Source: an uncultured Latescibacterota bacterium (GTDB lineage Bacteria; Latescibacterota; UBA2968; UBA8231). Taken from it: a stretch of DNA of 64,000 nt. Location of the stretch: contig OX638377.1 of assembly GCA_951813615.1 (NCBI GenBank), positions 3,498,599-3,562,598 of the forward strand, read 5' to 3'. The notes below the pieces were generated by a model. That model was not told the DNA's origin. It ran no database searches and worked only from the letters and a program-made list of their open reading frames with translations. Of this stretch, positions 43,572-52,826 are shown one piece after another. Both the position numbers and the translations under genes were made by a program. Each line of letters begins with the position of its first letter. The stretch's first letter is position 1.

Positions 43572-44393
43572 CTACTCAGCGAGCCGTCCAATCGGCTCGC
43601 GCGGGCCGACTAAGATCATTCGTCCCCAGGTGTTGTCGTCGTCGCCATTGCCGTAGATCATGAAGTGCCCGCCGTACGCGCCGCCGTCTGGGTCGGTGTG
43701 GACGATTTCCATGCTGTATTCGTCGCCCACTTGCGGCGGCTGCCAGCGAGGATCGCTGTGAGGAAACGTCGCGTGCATATCCACGCGGGCCTCCAAAATA
43801 AAATCAGCCGCGCTCCGGCCCCAAGGATCCATGCGCACGACGTAGTCACACGCGGCCTCGGGGATCGGCTCTTCAATGTAACTCTGGCCGGGTGCGCCGT
43901 GCCGCCACCAAGCGTTTTGCGGAGTGTGCTGCGGGTCGGCCGTAAAGCAGAAGGCGTTGTCGCCTTGGCCGAAGCGCTCGTTGGCCCGATCGCGCGGGCC
44001 TTCCATAAACCAGCAAATCGCATCCTTGAAATACCAGCGCTTGTCCGCCGGGTCGGGATCGTTGAGGTCGTTGACATTGTCCCAGACCTCGGCCCCGAAG
44101 TAGAAGTTTTGCGCGTCCCAAGCAATGTAGTAACGGGCGCGCAAGTCGTCTTCGAGGTGCGGCTCGTCGCCGTGGTCGGTGAGGCGGTTGCGCGCACCGC
44201 GATCAAGGCGATAGAAGCTGGCCTCGCTGATGCGGCGCATGTCCCAGACGCCGTCGTTGTGGGCGAGATCCTTCCACTCGGCGAGGTCGCCGTCAATAGT
44301 CGGAGCCGTCTCCAGCAAGGGTGTATTGATGTTCATGTCCGCGTACGCGGCAGAGGCGGCGAGCAAAATCGTACACATGACAAAAGGCAGCAT
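43572..44393 (-). CDS. Secreted CBM9/DOMON-like protein
   Basis: 273 residues with a signal peptide at about 1-18 (ASAAYAD). The mature part begins with ETAPTIDGDLAEWKDL, the recurring opening of CBM9-like domains, followed by YYIAWDAQNFYFGAEVWDN and a final GRMILV segment. It has a single carbohydrate-binding-type beta-sandwich and no catalytic motif. It probably binds sugars or haem-like ligands outside the cytoplasm. TGAGGAGA precedes the ATG and contains the stop of the epimerase gene upstream, so the two form an operon. Confidence 0.8.
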   Translation of the reverse strand: MLPFVMCTILLAASAAYADMNINTPLLETAPTIDGDLAEWKDLAHNDGVWDMRRISEASFYRLDRGARNRLTDHGDEPHLEDDLRARYYIAWDAQNFYFGAEVWDNVNDLNDPDPADKRWYFKDAICWFMEGPRDRANERFGQGDNAFCFTADPQHTPQNAWWRHGAPGQSYIEEPIPEAACDYVVRMDPWGRSAADFILEARVDMHATFPHSDPRWQPPQVGDEYSMEIVHTDPDGGAYGGHFMIYGNGDDDNTWGRMILVGPREPIGRLAE

Positions 44394-44405
44394 GAATTTT
44401 TCTCC

Positions 44406-45152
44406 TCAGCGGTAGTCTTCGGCTCGGTCCGCGGGCACAAAACCCACCGTGTGGCGAGCGTGTTCTAAGTCGCGGTAGCCCCATTTGTTGTCCGAGTTGG
44501 CGAAGAAGGTATCGAAGGACAAGTCTAAAGGGGCGGCAAGGCACTTTTCGATCATCTGCACGGCGTCGCGCTGGCTACACCAGACGCAGAACTCGCGGGA
44601 ATGGGTCGGGCGGTTTTCCGGATTGACGCGGCCAAAGCGCAGGCAGAGGACGGACATGCCGTGGGCCGAGGCGTATTCGCGGCCCAACTCTTCGCCCCAG
44701 ACCTTGCTGGCCGCGTACAGGCCCGTTGGCCGCAGGGGCGATTGCGCGGTCAGCATCGGCCACTCGGCGGGCACTCGGTCGTACTCGCCAGCCAAAAGCT
44801 CCTTGTATGGCGAGAGCGCGGTGTATCCACTCATGACCGACCCGCTGCTGGCGAAGAGAACGCGGCGCACCCCGGCCTCGTGGGCTGCAGCAAAAACATT
44901 CCCCGTCCCCTGCAAGTTGGCGCGGAAGATCGCCGCTATATCGTTTTCAATCTGGGCGGCGAGATGAACGACCGCGTCAATCCCGGCAAAAGCCGGCCTG
45001 ATGGCGTCGAGATCGGCAATGTCGGCTTGGTGGCAGTCGATGTGCGGAAGCGGGCGGCGGTTGAGGGCGCGCAAGTTATAGCGGGTACGCAGGCTGGCGA
45101 CAGCGGCCGTGCCGATCAAACCCGTGGCACCCGTGATGAGGATATTTTGCAT
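44406..45152 (-). CDS. NAD-dependent epimerase/dehydratase (SDR family)
   Basis: 248 residues, short for the extended SDR class. NAD-binding motif ITGATGLIGT (6-15), the VVHLAAQ segment, and the catalytic YAASK motif with an upstream Ser (SSGSV) are present. Size and the CLRFGRV.PE segment resemble uronate dehydrogenases, which oxidise uronic acids to aldarolactones and would fit the sugar-acid dehydratases in this window. Assignment below family level is tentative. Its stop lies in the ribosome binding site of the CBM9-like gene. Confidence 0.83.
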   Translation of the reverse strand: MQNILITGATGLIGTAAVASLRTRYNLRALNRRPLPHIDCHQADIADLDAIRPAFAGIDAVVHLAAQIENDIAAIFRANLQGTGNVFAAAHEAGVRRVLFASSGSVMSGYTALSPYKELLAGEYDRVPAEWPMLTAQSPLRPTGLYAASKVWGEELGREYASAHGMSVLCLRFGRVNPENRPTHSREFCVWCSQRDAVQMIEKCLAAPLDLSFDTFFANSDNKWGYRDLEHARHTVGFVPADRAEDYR

Positions 45153-45228
45153 AAGCCTATTGAGGTTTGAGTGTTGGCTCTCATAAGTAAGGAATACGGC
45201 CAGACATGTCCAGCGAGCGCGGCCCGTA

Positions 45229-45257
45229 TTGTGGGCAATTAGCGCTTTGGCTACTAT
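45229..45257 (+). promoter_or_regulatory. Possible promoter of the sugar ABC operon
   Basis: TTGTGG and TACTAT are spaced by 17 bases and match the -35 and -10 consensus only partly. They lie 30 bases upstream of the start codon used here for the first binding-protein gene. Weak evidence. Confidence 0.3.
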
Positions 45258-45286
45258 ACACCGCCATGAAAATATACTGCTCGGTT

Positions 45287-46555
45287 ATGTACTTGAAACG
45301 AATACTCATCCCGCTCTTCGTCGGCCTGATCGCCTGCGGAGGTGACGACCGCCCGCGTCCCGGCGAGCCGACCACGGTGGTGTTGTGGGAGTTCGGTGGA
45401 GTACCGGGCCTGCGCGAATGGGTGCAGCAGGCCGTGGCCGACTTCAACGCCGCACGCAGCGACATCCAGATCGAGTTGGAGTTCCGCGACTGGGCGACGC
45501 AACGCGAGAGCCTGATCAGCACTACCATCGTCGGCGATGGGCCGGATATTGTGCGAGTGCATCACAAGTACTCGGTGGAGTTCGGCGAGTTGGGAGGACT
45601 GTACGCGCTGGAGAATTTCCCCGATTTCCCCCAAGTCAAGGAGCGCATCCTCGACAACGTCTGGGAACTGGTCGAATACGACGGCAAGCACTACGGTCTG
45701 CCAGTGACCATGCTGCCCTTCGTGCTGGCGGTCAACACCGACATTATGGGGCGGATGGGGCTCGAAGTGCCCAAGACCTGGGACGAGATGCTGGCGCTGG
45801 GGCCACAATTCGCAGGTACGGGGATCGAGCCTTTTACCATGCCTGGGGGCGTCAATCTAGACACGGCCTACCGCTTCTTGCCGCTGCTGTACAAAGCGGG
45901 CGGGCGCGTCTTTAACGAGGATTGGTCGGCCGCTGCCTTTAACGGCCCGGCTGGGCAGGCGGCGCTGGAGTTTTTAGTGGAAATGAAAAATAAGGGCTAT
46001 TTACCTCCCGGCAGCGCGGCCTATCGCTTCGACGAAAACGCCGCGCACTGGTCAACCGGCAAGGCCGCGCTGTCAATTGAAGGGCCGTGGTGGCAGGATA
46101 TCGTCCACGGCAACTACGACTTCGATCTGAACAATCTGGCGCTGGCGCAAGTGCCCGGCCCCGCCGAGCCGCTGGAGCCGCATCCATCGCGGACGTTGCT
46201 CGACGTAATTATGATTGCCATAACGGGCTATACCAAGGTGCCCAATGAAGCCTGGGAAGTGGTCAAGGCGCTGGATTTGGACCATCCGGTCTGGCGCAAC
46301 CCCAACCCGACCATGGGCGGCATTCCCACGCTGAAGGCGGCCTATGCCGAAGGCGTGCAGTCCGATTACATTGACCTAGATCAGCTAGCCATCGCCGGGG
46401 CCAATGGGCTGGGCTGGCCGGGCCATCCGGCAGTGACGCAGATTCAGCGGCACATTGCCGACGCGGTCAACATGGCGCTGACCGGCTCGCTAAGCCCCAA
46501 GGAGGCGCTGGACTTTGCCGCCGAAGAAGTAAACGAGGTGTTGAGTGATTACTAG
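45287..46555 (+). CDS. CUT1-type sugar ABC transporter substrate-binding lipoprotein
   Basis: 422 residues from the ATG at 45287, chosen because it gives a compact lipoprotein signal (YLKRILIPLFVGLIAC, Cys17); an ATG at 45266 is possible and neither has a clear ribosome binding site. The mature part is a family 1 binding protein: TTVVLWEFGGVPGL, VGDGPDIVRVHH, YGLPVTMLPFVLAVNTDI, MGGIPTLKAA. It captures mono- or oligosaccharides for the two permeases that follow. First gene of the long plus-strand operon; its end overlaps the next start. Confidence 0.9.
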   Translation: MYLKRILIPLFVGLIACGGDDRPRPGEPTTVVLWEFGGVPGLREWVQQAVADFNAARSDIQIELEFRDWATQRESLISTTIVGDGPDIVRVHHKYSVEFGELGGLYALENFPDFPQVKERILDNVWELVEYDGKHYGLPVTMLPFVLAVNTDIMGRMGLEVPKTWDEMLALGPQFAGTGIEPFTMPGGVNLDTAYRFLPLLYKAGGRVFNEDWSAAAFNGPAGQAALEFLVEMKNKGYLPPGSAAYRFDENAAHWSTGKAALSIEGPWWQDIVHGNYDFDLNNLALAQVPGPAEPLEPHPSRTLLDVIMIAITGYTKVPNEAWEVVKALDLDHPVWRNPNPTMGGIPTLKAAYAEGVQSDYIDLDQLAIAGANGLGWPGHPAVTQIQRHIADAVNMALTGSLSPKEALDFAAEEVNEVLSDY

Positions 46556-47450
46556 CGGTGCATGGCGCAAAAATCTGACGCCGTACTATTTCTTGCTACC
46601 GGCCCTGCTGGTCTTGGCGGTCGTCATCCTCTACCCGGTGTTCAGCAACCTGATTATGAGCTTGTACAAGGTGAAGCTCTTTCGCGGCGCTGGCGACGAG
46701 TTCATCGGCCTGACCCACTACGCCAAGCTCTTCGGCAGCCGCACCTTCGTCAACAGCATCTGGAGTTCGGTGCGCTTTACGCTCTACTCCCTGCCGGTGG
46801 CCTTCGTCCTAGGCTTGGGAATGGCGCTGATCTTCAACGAGATCAAGAAGTATCGGCCGGTCTTTACCGGCTTTCTGCTCATCCCCTGGGCCATCGCCCC
46901 AGTCGTGACCGGCTACATGTGGCGCTGGCTCTTCCACGACAGCTTCGGCCTCGTCAATCACACACTCCTAGGCCTCGGCTTCATCGACGCCAATGTCCCT
47001 TGGCTGGCGCAGCCGGACGCGGCCATGGGCGCGGTGGTGGTGGCCAATGTCTGGCGCTTCATGCCCTATATCACCATCATGCTGCTGGCCGGTTTGCAGG
47101 GTGTGTCTGCCGAGCTGTACGAAGCCGCACACGTCGATGGAGCCAACGTGTTCGGGCGGTTCTTCCACGTGACGCTGCCGCAGCTCAAACACGTGATCGG
47201 GGTGGTCTTCCTCTTCGCCACCATCTGGATGGTCAACGACTTCGCGCTGATCTTCATAATGACCGAGGGCGGCCCAGCCAAGGCCACGCAGGTGGTGCCA
47301 ATTACAGTCTATCGCATCGCCTTTGAGCACCTGCGGCTCGGCAAGGGCGCGGCCGCGGCGCTGATTCTACTGCTCTTTCTGCTGGCGCTGAGCATCGTAT
47401 TCATCCGCATGCTCTTCCGCGAGGAGAGGAGGAGCGGAGATGCGAATTAA
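46545..47450 (+). CDS. CUT1-type sugar ABC permease (MalF-like)
   Basis: 301 residues from a GTG at 46545 that overlaps the binding-protein gene by 11 bases, with GAGG upstream. Six transmembrane segments; the first is YYFLLPALLVLAVVILYPV. The EAA loop that docks the ATPase is YEAAHVDGANVFGRFFHVTL. It forms the channel with the next gene product. No ATPase gene of the MsmX/MalK type lies next to it, so it may use one encoded elsewhere. Confidence 0.92.
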   Translation: MITSGAWRKNLTPYYFLLPALLVLAVVILYPVFSNLIMSLYKVKLFRGAGDEFIGLTHYAKLFGSRTFVNSIWSSVRFTLYSLPVAFVLGLGMALIFNEIKKYRPVFTGFLLIPWAIAPVVTGYMWRWLFHDSFGLVNHTLLGLGFIDANVPWLAQPDAAMGAVVVANVWRFMPYITIMLLAGLQGVSAELYEAAHVDGANVFGRFFHVTLPQLKHVIGVVFLFATIWMVNDFALIFIMTEGGPAKATQVVPITVYRIAFEHLRLGKGAAAALILLLFLLALSIVFIRMLFREERRSGDAN

Positions 47451-48279
47451 AACCCAAGAAAACGTCCGCGCCTATCTCGCCTACGGCTTAGGCTCGGTTT
47501 TCGTACTCGCGCTGGTGATGCCGCTGATATGGGTGGTCACGACTTCGGTGCGTCCCCTGTCCGAGATGACGCAGACGCCGCCTTTGGTCTTTCCGCGCTC
47601 GGTCACTTTCAGCGCCTATGTCGATATGTGGGACACCGGGCCGTTTGTGAAGTACTTTGCCAACAGCATGGTGATTTCCCTTTCCACAGCCCTGATTGCC
47701 CTCGCATTTAGCATCTGCGCGGCGTATGCCTTTGCCCGCTTCCGCTTTCGCGGCAACACCTTGTTATTGATGGTAGTGGTGATGTCGCAAATGCTGCCCG
47801 GCTCTTCGATCCTCATCCCGCTCTTTCAGGTGATTCGCTCGTTCGGCTTGCTCGACACGCACGTGGGCATGGTGCTGATCTACACGGGCTTTGCCATCCC
47901 GTTTTGCACCTGGCTGCTCAACGGCTATTTCCGCGCCATCCCCACCGATCTAGAGCAGGCCGCGCTCATCGACGGCTGCAACCGCCTCCAGCTACTCTAC
48001 CGGATCATCTTGCCGCTGGCCGCACCGGCGATCGTAGCGGTAGGAACCTTCGCCTTTTTGCTTTCGTGGAATGAATTCTTGTTCGCTTTTGTGTTTACCA
48101 AATCACAGGCCCTGACCATTCCAGTGGGGCTGCGCGCCGCGTTTTTAGGACAATACGTCAACAAATACGACCAGCTATTCGCCGCATCGCTGATTTTTAG
48201 CCTGCCGCCAATCGCGCTCTTTGTGGGATTGCAGCGGTATTTTGTCCAGGGATTGACGGCTGGTGCCGTAAAGGGATAG
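47440..48279 (+). CDS. CUT1-type sugar ABC permease (MalG-like)
   Basis: 279 residues; the ATG at 47440 overlaps the previous gene by 11 bases and has a purine-rich GGAGGAGCGGAG before it. Six membrane segments, starting with YGLGSVFVLALVMPLIWVV, and an EAA loop LEQAALIDGCNRLQLLYRI. It pairs with the MalF-like subunit. The next gene, a binding protein of a different class, begins 8 bases later. Confidence 0.92.
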   Translation: MRIKTQENVRAYLAYGLGSVFVLALVMPLIWVVTTSVRPLSEMTQTPPLVFPRSVTFSAYVDMWDTGPFVKYFANSMVISLSTALIALAFSICAAYAFARFRFRGNTLLLMVVVMSQMLPGSSILIPLFQVIRSFGLLDTHVGMVLIYTGFAIPFCTWLLNGYFRAIPTDLEQAALIDGCNRLQLLYRIILPLAAPAIVAVGTFAFLLSWNEFLFAFVFTKSQALTIPVGLRAAFLGQYVNKYDQLFAASLIFSLPPIALFVGLQRYFVQGLTAGAVKG

Positions 48280-48287
48280 GAGAACCA

Positions 48288-49274
48288 ATGAGTAAGACTA
48301 AAACATGGCTGCTGTGCGCCCTATTGGTCGCCTGTGGGCAGCCGGACGACGCGCCCGATAAACTCAAAATCGGCTACGTCATCAACTTCATGTCGCACGA
48401 GTGGTACCAAAACATCAGCAAATCGGCGACAGCGCGAGCGGCCGAGTTGGATGTCGAGTTGATCGTCGCCGATGCCAACCTCGACGTGGCAGCGCAAATC
48501 TCCAAAGCCGAAAACCTGCTCGCCCAAGGGGTCGAGGTGCTGATTTTGTCGCCGGTGGATGCCAAGGCAATGGGGCCGATAGTGCGGCAGGCCAAAGCGG
48601 CGGGAGTACACGTGATTACCGAATCCAACCCCGTGTCTGAGGCCGTCAGCTACGTGGGGATCGACAACTACGCCGGCGGGGTCAAGGCCGGCGAGTGGTT
48701 TGCCAGCTACGCTGTAGAAAAGAGCCTCGACCCCAAGATCCTCATCGTCGGCTTCCCCAACTTCGAGGACTGCCGGCAACGAGTCGATGGCTTCAAAGAT
48801 GCGCTCTCCGCCTCGGGTCTGACCCATGAGATCGTCCAAGAAGTCGATGGACAGGGCCTCAAGGAAAAGGCGTTCAAGGTGGCGCAGGACGCGCTGACCG
48901 CCAACCCACAGATCAATGTGATCTACGGCATCAACGACGACTCGACGACCGGCGGCATGGCGGCCTATAAGGCGGCTGGATTAGCCGAAGCAGCCCTGAC
49001 CGCGATCGGCTTCGGCTTCGAAGGCACTGTGGGACAGACGGCCCTCACCGGCGACACGCCCTACGCGGCGGCGCTGGCGATGTTCCCGAATTTCGTCGGA
49101 AGCGCGCTCATCGATGCGGCCGTGCAACTATCGCGCGGCGAGCAGCTACCCGACCACTACGAGACGCCGACTATCGTCGTCACCCGCGACAATCTCAGCC
49201 GCTTCTACGACACGAGCACCGAGCCGCCCTTCGCCCTCAAGGTGGATGCGGTGCGGGCCCTGATGTCGCAATGA
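48288..49274 (+). CDS. CUT2-type sugar-binding lipoprotein (RbsB-like)
   Basis: 328 residues with AGGAG upstream and lipobox LLVAC (Cys16). Type I periplasmic-binding fold of the ribose/galactose class: KIGYVINFMSHEWYQNISKS, ANLDVAAQISKAENLLAQGV, VDAKAMGPIVRQAKAAGVHV, YVGIDNYAGG and NVIYGINDDSTTGGMAA. It would deliver a monosaccharide or related small polar ligand to the permease and ATPase encoded directly after it. The end overlaps the permease start by 4 bases (ATGA). Confidence 0.92.
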   Translation: MSKTKTWLLCALLVACGQPDDAPDKLKIGYVINFMSHEWYQNISKSATARAAELDVELIVADANLDVAAQISKAENLLAQGVEVLILSPVDAKAMGPIVRQAKAAGVHVITESNPVSEAVSYVGIDNYAGGVKAGEWFASYAVEKSLDPKILIVGFPNFEDCRQRVDGFKDALSASGLTHEIVQEVDGQGLKEKAFKVAQDALTANPQINVIYGINDDSTTGGMAAYKAAGLAEAALTAIGFGFEGTVGQTALTGDTPYAAALAMFPNFVGSALIDAAVQLSRGEQLPDHYETPTIVVTRDNLSRFYDTSTEPPFALKVDAVRALMSQ

Positions 49275-50242
49275 GCCGTTTTCTCTCGCGGATGCTCCAC
49301 AGCGAGCAGGCCGGGCTGGCGCTGGCGCTGGTCCTACTCTGCGTGGGGATTTCCCTGCTGACGCCGGTCTTCTTTACTGCCGTCAATATCAAGAACGTGC
49401 TGCGCGACGCCTCGCTGGTGGCCATCGCCGGAATCGGCATGGTGATGATTATCCTGCTCGGCGAAATCGACCTAAGCGTCGGCTCGACCCAAGCGGTGGC
49501 CGGGATCATCGCCGTGACCGTGCTCAACCAGTTTGAGAGCGTAACGCTGGCGCTGGTCGCCGCACTCGCCGCCGGAGCGCTCGTCGGACTGTGCAATGGG
49601 CTGTTGGTCACCAAGGCCGGCATCAACTCCCTGATCGCCACCTTGGGCATGATGGCGATTTTGCGCGGCGCAGCCATGGTCAGCACCCAAGCGGTATCGA
49701 TCCAAGGCAAAGTAGAAGGCTTCATCGAAGTGGGCACCGGGTACTTGGGGCCGATCCCGATCCCAGTGCTGGTGACCTTTGTCCTCTTCGGGCTGTTTTA
49801 CTACGTCCTGCACCACACCATCCTCGGCCGCTACATCTACGCCATCGGCGGCAACATCCAAGCGGCGCGGCTGGCGGGTTTGGCCGTCGATCGCACGCGC
49901 GTCTTGGTCTTTGTGCTCGGTGGCGTGCTAGCGGCATTGAGCGCCTTTATCTTAGCCTCACGCCTCAACTCCGGGCAGCCGAATGCCGGCCTCGGGTTTG
50001 AGTTGCAGGTGATCGCCGCGGTAATCTTGGGTGGCATCAGCCTGACGGGCGGCGTAGGTACGCTCGGCGGTGCTTTTATCGGCATCCTGATTCTGACGGT
50101 ACTCTCCAACGGCCTAGTGCTGTTGAACGTATCGTCCTTCTACCACGACATTGCGCGCGGTGCGGTAATTATTCTCGCCGTGTATCTAGACACCCGCCGC
50201 AAGCAAAGCCTCTTGCGACGACTGCTCGCCCCTCCGACATGA
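49271..50242 (+). CDS. CUT2-type sugar ABC permease (RbsC-like)
   Basis: 323 residues with 8-10 hydrophobic segments. The family's conserved stretch GEIDLSVGSTQAVAGIIAV is present, together with YAIGGNIQAARLAGL and VILGGISLTGGVGTLGGAFI. Inner-membrane channel of a ribose-type importer. Starts and ends with 4-base overlaps to its neighbours, so the binding protein, permease and ATPase are translated together. Confidence 0.93.
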   Translation: MSRFLSRMLHSEQAGLALALVLLCVGISLLTPVFFTAVNIKNVLRDASLVAIAGIGMVMIILLGEIDLSVGSTQAVAGIIAVTVLNQFESVTLALVAALAAGALVGLCNGLLVTKAGINSLIATLGMMAILRGAAMVSTQAVSIQGKVEGFIEVGTGYLGPIPIPVLVTFVLFGLFYYVLHHTILGRYIYAIGGNIQAARLAGLAVDRTRVLVFVLGGVLAALSAFILASRLNSGQPNAGLGFELQVIAAVILGGISLTGGVGTLGGAFIGILILTVLSNGLVLLNVSSFYHDIARGAVIILAVYLDTRRKQSLLRRLLAPPT

Positions 50243-51729
50243 CGCCGCTGCTCTCCCTAGAGGATATCCACAAGCGCTTCCCCGGCGTCTATGCGCTCAA
50301 GGGCGTCAATTTTGCGGTGCAGCCGGGAGAGGTCCACGCGCTAGTCGGCGAAAACGGCGCGGGCAAGAGCACCTTGATCAAAATCGCGGCTGGCGTGTAC
50401 CTCCGTGACCAAGGCCGCTACCAAGTCGCGGGCCACCCCGTAGATATCCGCCATCCGCGCCAAGCCTTAGACCACGGCCTTGCAGTCGTTTACCAAGAGC
50501 TAGAGTTAGTCCCTTCATTGTCGGTCGCCGAGAATTTGTTCTTCGGTCGCCTGCCGCACGGACGTGGTGGCCGCGTCCAGTGGAATGCACTCTACGACGC
50601 TTCGGCAAAGCTATTGGAAGAGGTCGGGCTAACGGTCAATCCGCAGACCAAAGTCGGCCATCTCGGCGTGGCCGCGCAGCAATTGGTCGAGATCGCGCGG
50701 GCGCTGGCGTGCGACGCCCAAGTAATCATCATGGACGAGCCAACCTCGGCCCTCAGCACGCGCGAGATCGACAAACTCTTTGCGCTCATCGCCCGGCTCA
50801 AGGCGCGGGGCGTCGGCGTGGTCTATGTATCGCACAAGCTCGCCGAGGTCATGGCGCTGGCCGACCGGGTAACGGTCTTGCGCGACGGCGAGCGCGTCGC
50901 CTGCGAACAGGCTGCCGACCTCGACGAAGAGCAGCTTATCGCGCTGATGGTCGGGCGGGAGTTGGGGCAAGGTTTTCCCGCGGCCGATCGCACGCCGGGG
51001 CCATGCGCGCTGGAGGTGGAGGGGCTGACCACGGACCGGGTGCAGGACATTTCCTTCCGGGTGTGCGCTGGGGAAATCGTCGGCTTTTCTGGGCTAATGG
51101 GTGCGGGACGGACCGAGTTGGCTCGGGCCGTGATGGGCGCAGATCGCCGCCGCGCTGGAACCATTACTATCGACGGAGTCACCGTACCGGCGAACGCACC
51201 GCCACAGGCGCGCACCCTCGGGTTGGGCCTAGTACCGGAGGATCGCCGGGCCGACGGCCTTTTCGCGCAACAAAGCGTACGCGCAAACGCGAGTGTCGCA
51301 GCCTTAGAGCAGTTCTGCCGCGCCGGCCACGTGCAGGTAGGCATGGAGCGGCAGCAAGTCGGCGCACTCGTCGCGCGCCTGCGCCTGCGTCCCCCCGACC
51401 AAGAGCAGACCATCGCGCGGCTCAGCGGCGGCAATCAGCAAAAGGCGCTGCTGGCCCGCTGGCTGCTCAAGGAAAACTTGCGGGTCCTGCTCGTCGATGA
51501 GCCGACCCGGGGAATCGACGTCGGTGCCAAAGCCGAGATTTACCAATTGCTAGACGGGCTGGCGCGCCAAGGACTGGCAATCGTGGTCCTATCGTCAGAA
51601 ATGCCCGAAATTCTGGGACTGTGCGACCGAGTGTATGTGATGCGCGAGGGACGAATCGCCGCCGAATACGCACGGGCCGAGGCCACCCCGGAAAAACTCT
51701 TAGCCAGCGCCCTACCTAGCGCCAGCTAA
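50239..51729 (+). CDS. CUT2-type sugar ABC ATPase, tandem domains (RbsA/MglA-like)
   Basis: 496 residues with two ABC domains. The first has Walker A VGENGAGKST (36-45), a LGVAAQQLVEIARAL signature region and Walker B IIMDEPTSAL. The second has a degenerate GFSGLMGAGRTELAR Walker A and intact LSGGNQQKALLARWL and VLLVDEPTRGIDVG, the normal asymmetry of this family. It powers the RbsC-like permease. It is the only transport ATPase gene in the operon although two permease systems are present. Confidence 0.94.
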   Translation: MTPLLSLEDIHKRFPGVYALKGVNFAVQPGEVHALVGENGAGKSTLIKIAAGVYLRDQGRYQVAGHPVDIRHPRQALDHGLAVVYQELELVPSLSVAENLFFGRLPHGRGGRVQWNALYDASAKLLEEVGLTVNPQTKVGHLGVAAQQLVEIARALACDAQVIIMDEPTSALSTREIDKLFALIARLKARGVGVVYVSHKLAEVMALADRVTVLRDGERVACEQAADLDEEQLIALMVGRELGQGFPAADRTPGPCALEVEGLTTDRVQDISFRVCAGEIVGFSGLMGAGRTELARAVMGADRRRAGTITIDGVTVPANAPPQARTLGLGLVPEDRRADGLFAQQSVRANASVAALEQFCRAGHVQVGMERQQVGALVARLRLRPPDQEQTIARLSGGNQQKALLARWLLKENLRVLLVDEPTRGIDVGAKAEIYQLLDGLARQGLAIVVLSSEMPEILGLCDRVYVMREGRIAAEYARAEATPEKLLASALPSAS

Positions 51730-51759
51730 AGCCATTCATCCCTATCAAAGAGGTGCAAC

Positions 51760-52788
51760 GTGAAAATCCTAATCACCGGCGGTACTGGCCGCGTCGGAGC
51801 CAATTTGGCCAAAGCCCTGCTCGACAAAGGGCACGATATCCGCTCGTTTGTCTATCCCGGCGACCAAAGCCGTGCCCACAAGCTCGACAGCTTTGACCGC
51901 GTCGAGACTATCGAAGGCGATTTGCGCAATCTCGCCGACGTGCGCCGCGCCGTCGAAGGAGTCGATGCGGTGTACCACATTGCCGCGGCCTTTGGCGGCC
52001 CCTTCGACAACCGCGAATACCTCGAAATCAACGGCATGGGCACCATCAACGTGTTAGAGTCAATCCGCGAGCTGACACCCAATTTGCACCGCTTGGTCTA
52101 TGCCTCCACCGAGGCAATTTACTGGGAGAATCCCTACAACGGCCGATGCTTTGAAGCGCCAATCCGCGAAGACCAAGTCGCCCGCTATCAGACGATGCCC
52201 TACTTCCTGACCAAGTGGATCGGCGAAGAATTGGTGATGAGCTATCACCGCCAGTACGGGTTGCCGTCGGTGACCACGCGCTTTGCCACGATTATCGAGC
52301 CGGGAGAATTCCTCGACGAAAACGGCTTGCCGCACCTGTTTTTGTTCGGGCCGGTTTACGAGCAGTTCAAGGACCGAGAGGGGGCCGAGGAGATCAAGGC
52401 GCAGTGGACGGGCGAGGAGCAGCTCTTGCTATCGCGCAATCCAGACGGGCGGCCCTTTCGGCAGGTGTATGCCGACGTGCGCGACATCGTCCAAGGGCTG
52501 GTGTTGGCGCTGGAGCGAGACGAGGCCGTGGGCGAGGTATTCAATCTGGGCGGGGCCGCGCTGTTTGATTGGAGCGAGACCGTGCCCTATCTCGCCGAGC
52601 GCTTCGGGCTGGGCTACGCCGATGCGCGGCGGCCGGATTGGAATTACTTCGAACTGGATTTGACCAACATCAAGCAAAAGTTGGGATTTGAACCCAAGCA
52701 CGACTTGGCGAGCATCCTCGATGCGGCTGAGGCCATGCGGCGCGGCGAGGACGTGGGGATTATCCCGACAGGCGTGCGCTTTGGCTAG
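51760..52788 (+). CDS. NAD-dependent epimerase/dehydratase (extended SDR)
   Basis: 342 residues from a GTG at 51760, with AGAGG upstream. NAD motif ITGGTGRVGANLAKALL (4-20), YHIAAAFGGPF segment, a STEAIYWE motif, and a C-terminal substrate region (AERFGLGYADARRPDWNYF). The usual YxxxK pair is represented by YFLTK. It probably epimerises or dehydrates a nucleotide sugar or free sugar imported by the upstream transporters. 30 bases separate it from the ATPase gene. Confidence 0.85.
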   Translation: MKILITGGTGRVGANLAKALLDKGHDIRSFVYPGDQSRAHKLDSFDRVETIEGDLRNLADVRRAVEGVDAVYHIAAAFGGPFDNREYLEINGMGTINVLESIRELTPNLHRLVYASTEAIYWENPYNGRCFEAPIREDQVARYQTMPYFLTKWIGEELVMSYHRQYGLPSVTTRFATIIEPGEFLDENGLPHLFLFGPVYEQFKDREGAEEIKAQWTGEEQLLLSRNPDGRPFRQVYADVRDIVQGLVLALERDEAVGEVFNLGGAALFDWSETVPYLAERFGLGYADARRPDWNYFELDLTNIKQKLGFEPKHDLASILDAAEAMRRGEDVGIIPTGVRFG

Positions 52789-52826
52789 CGTAGTAGCGCG
52801 CCAAAATTTCCCGTTGTGAGGAGAAC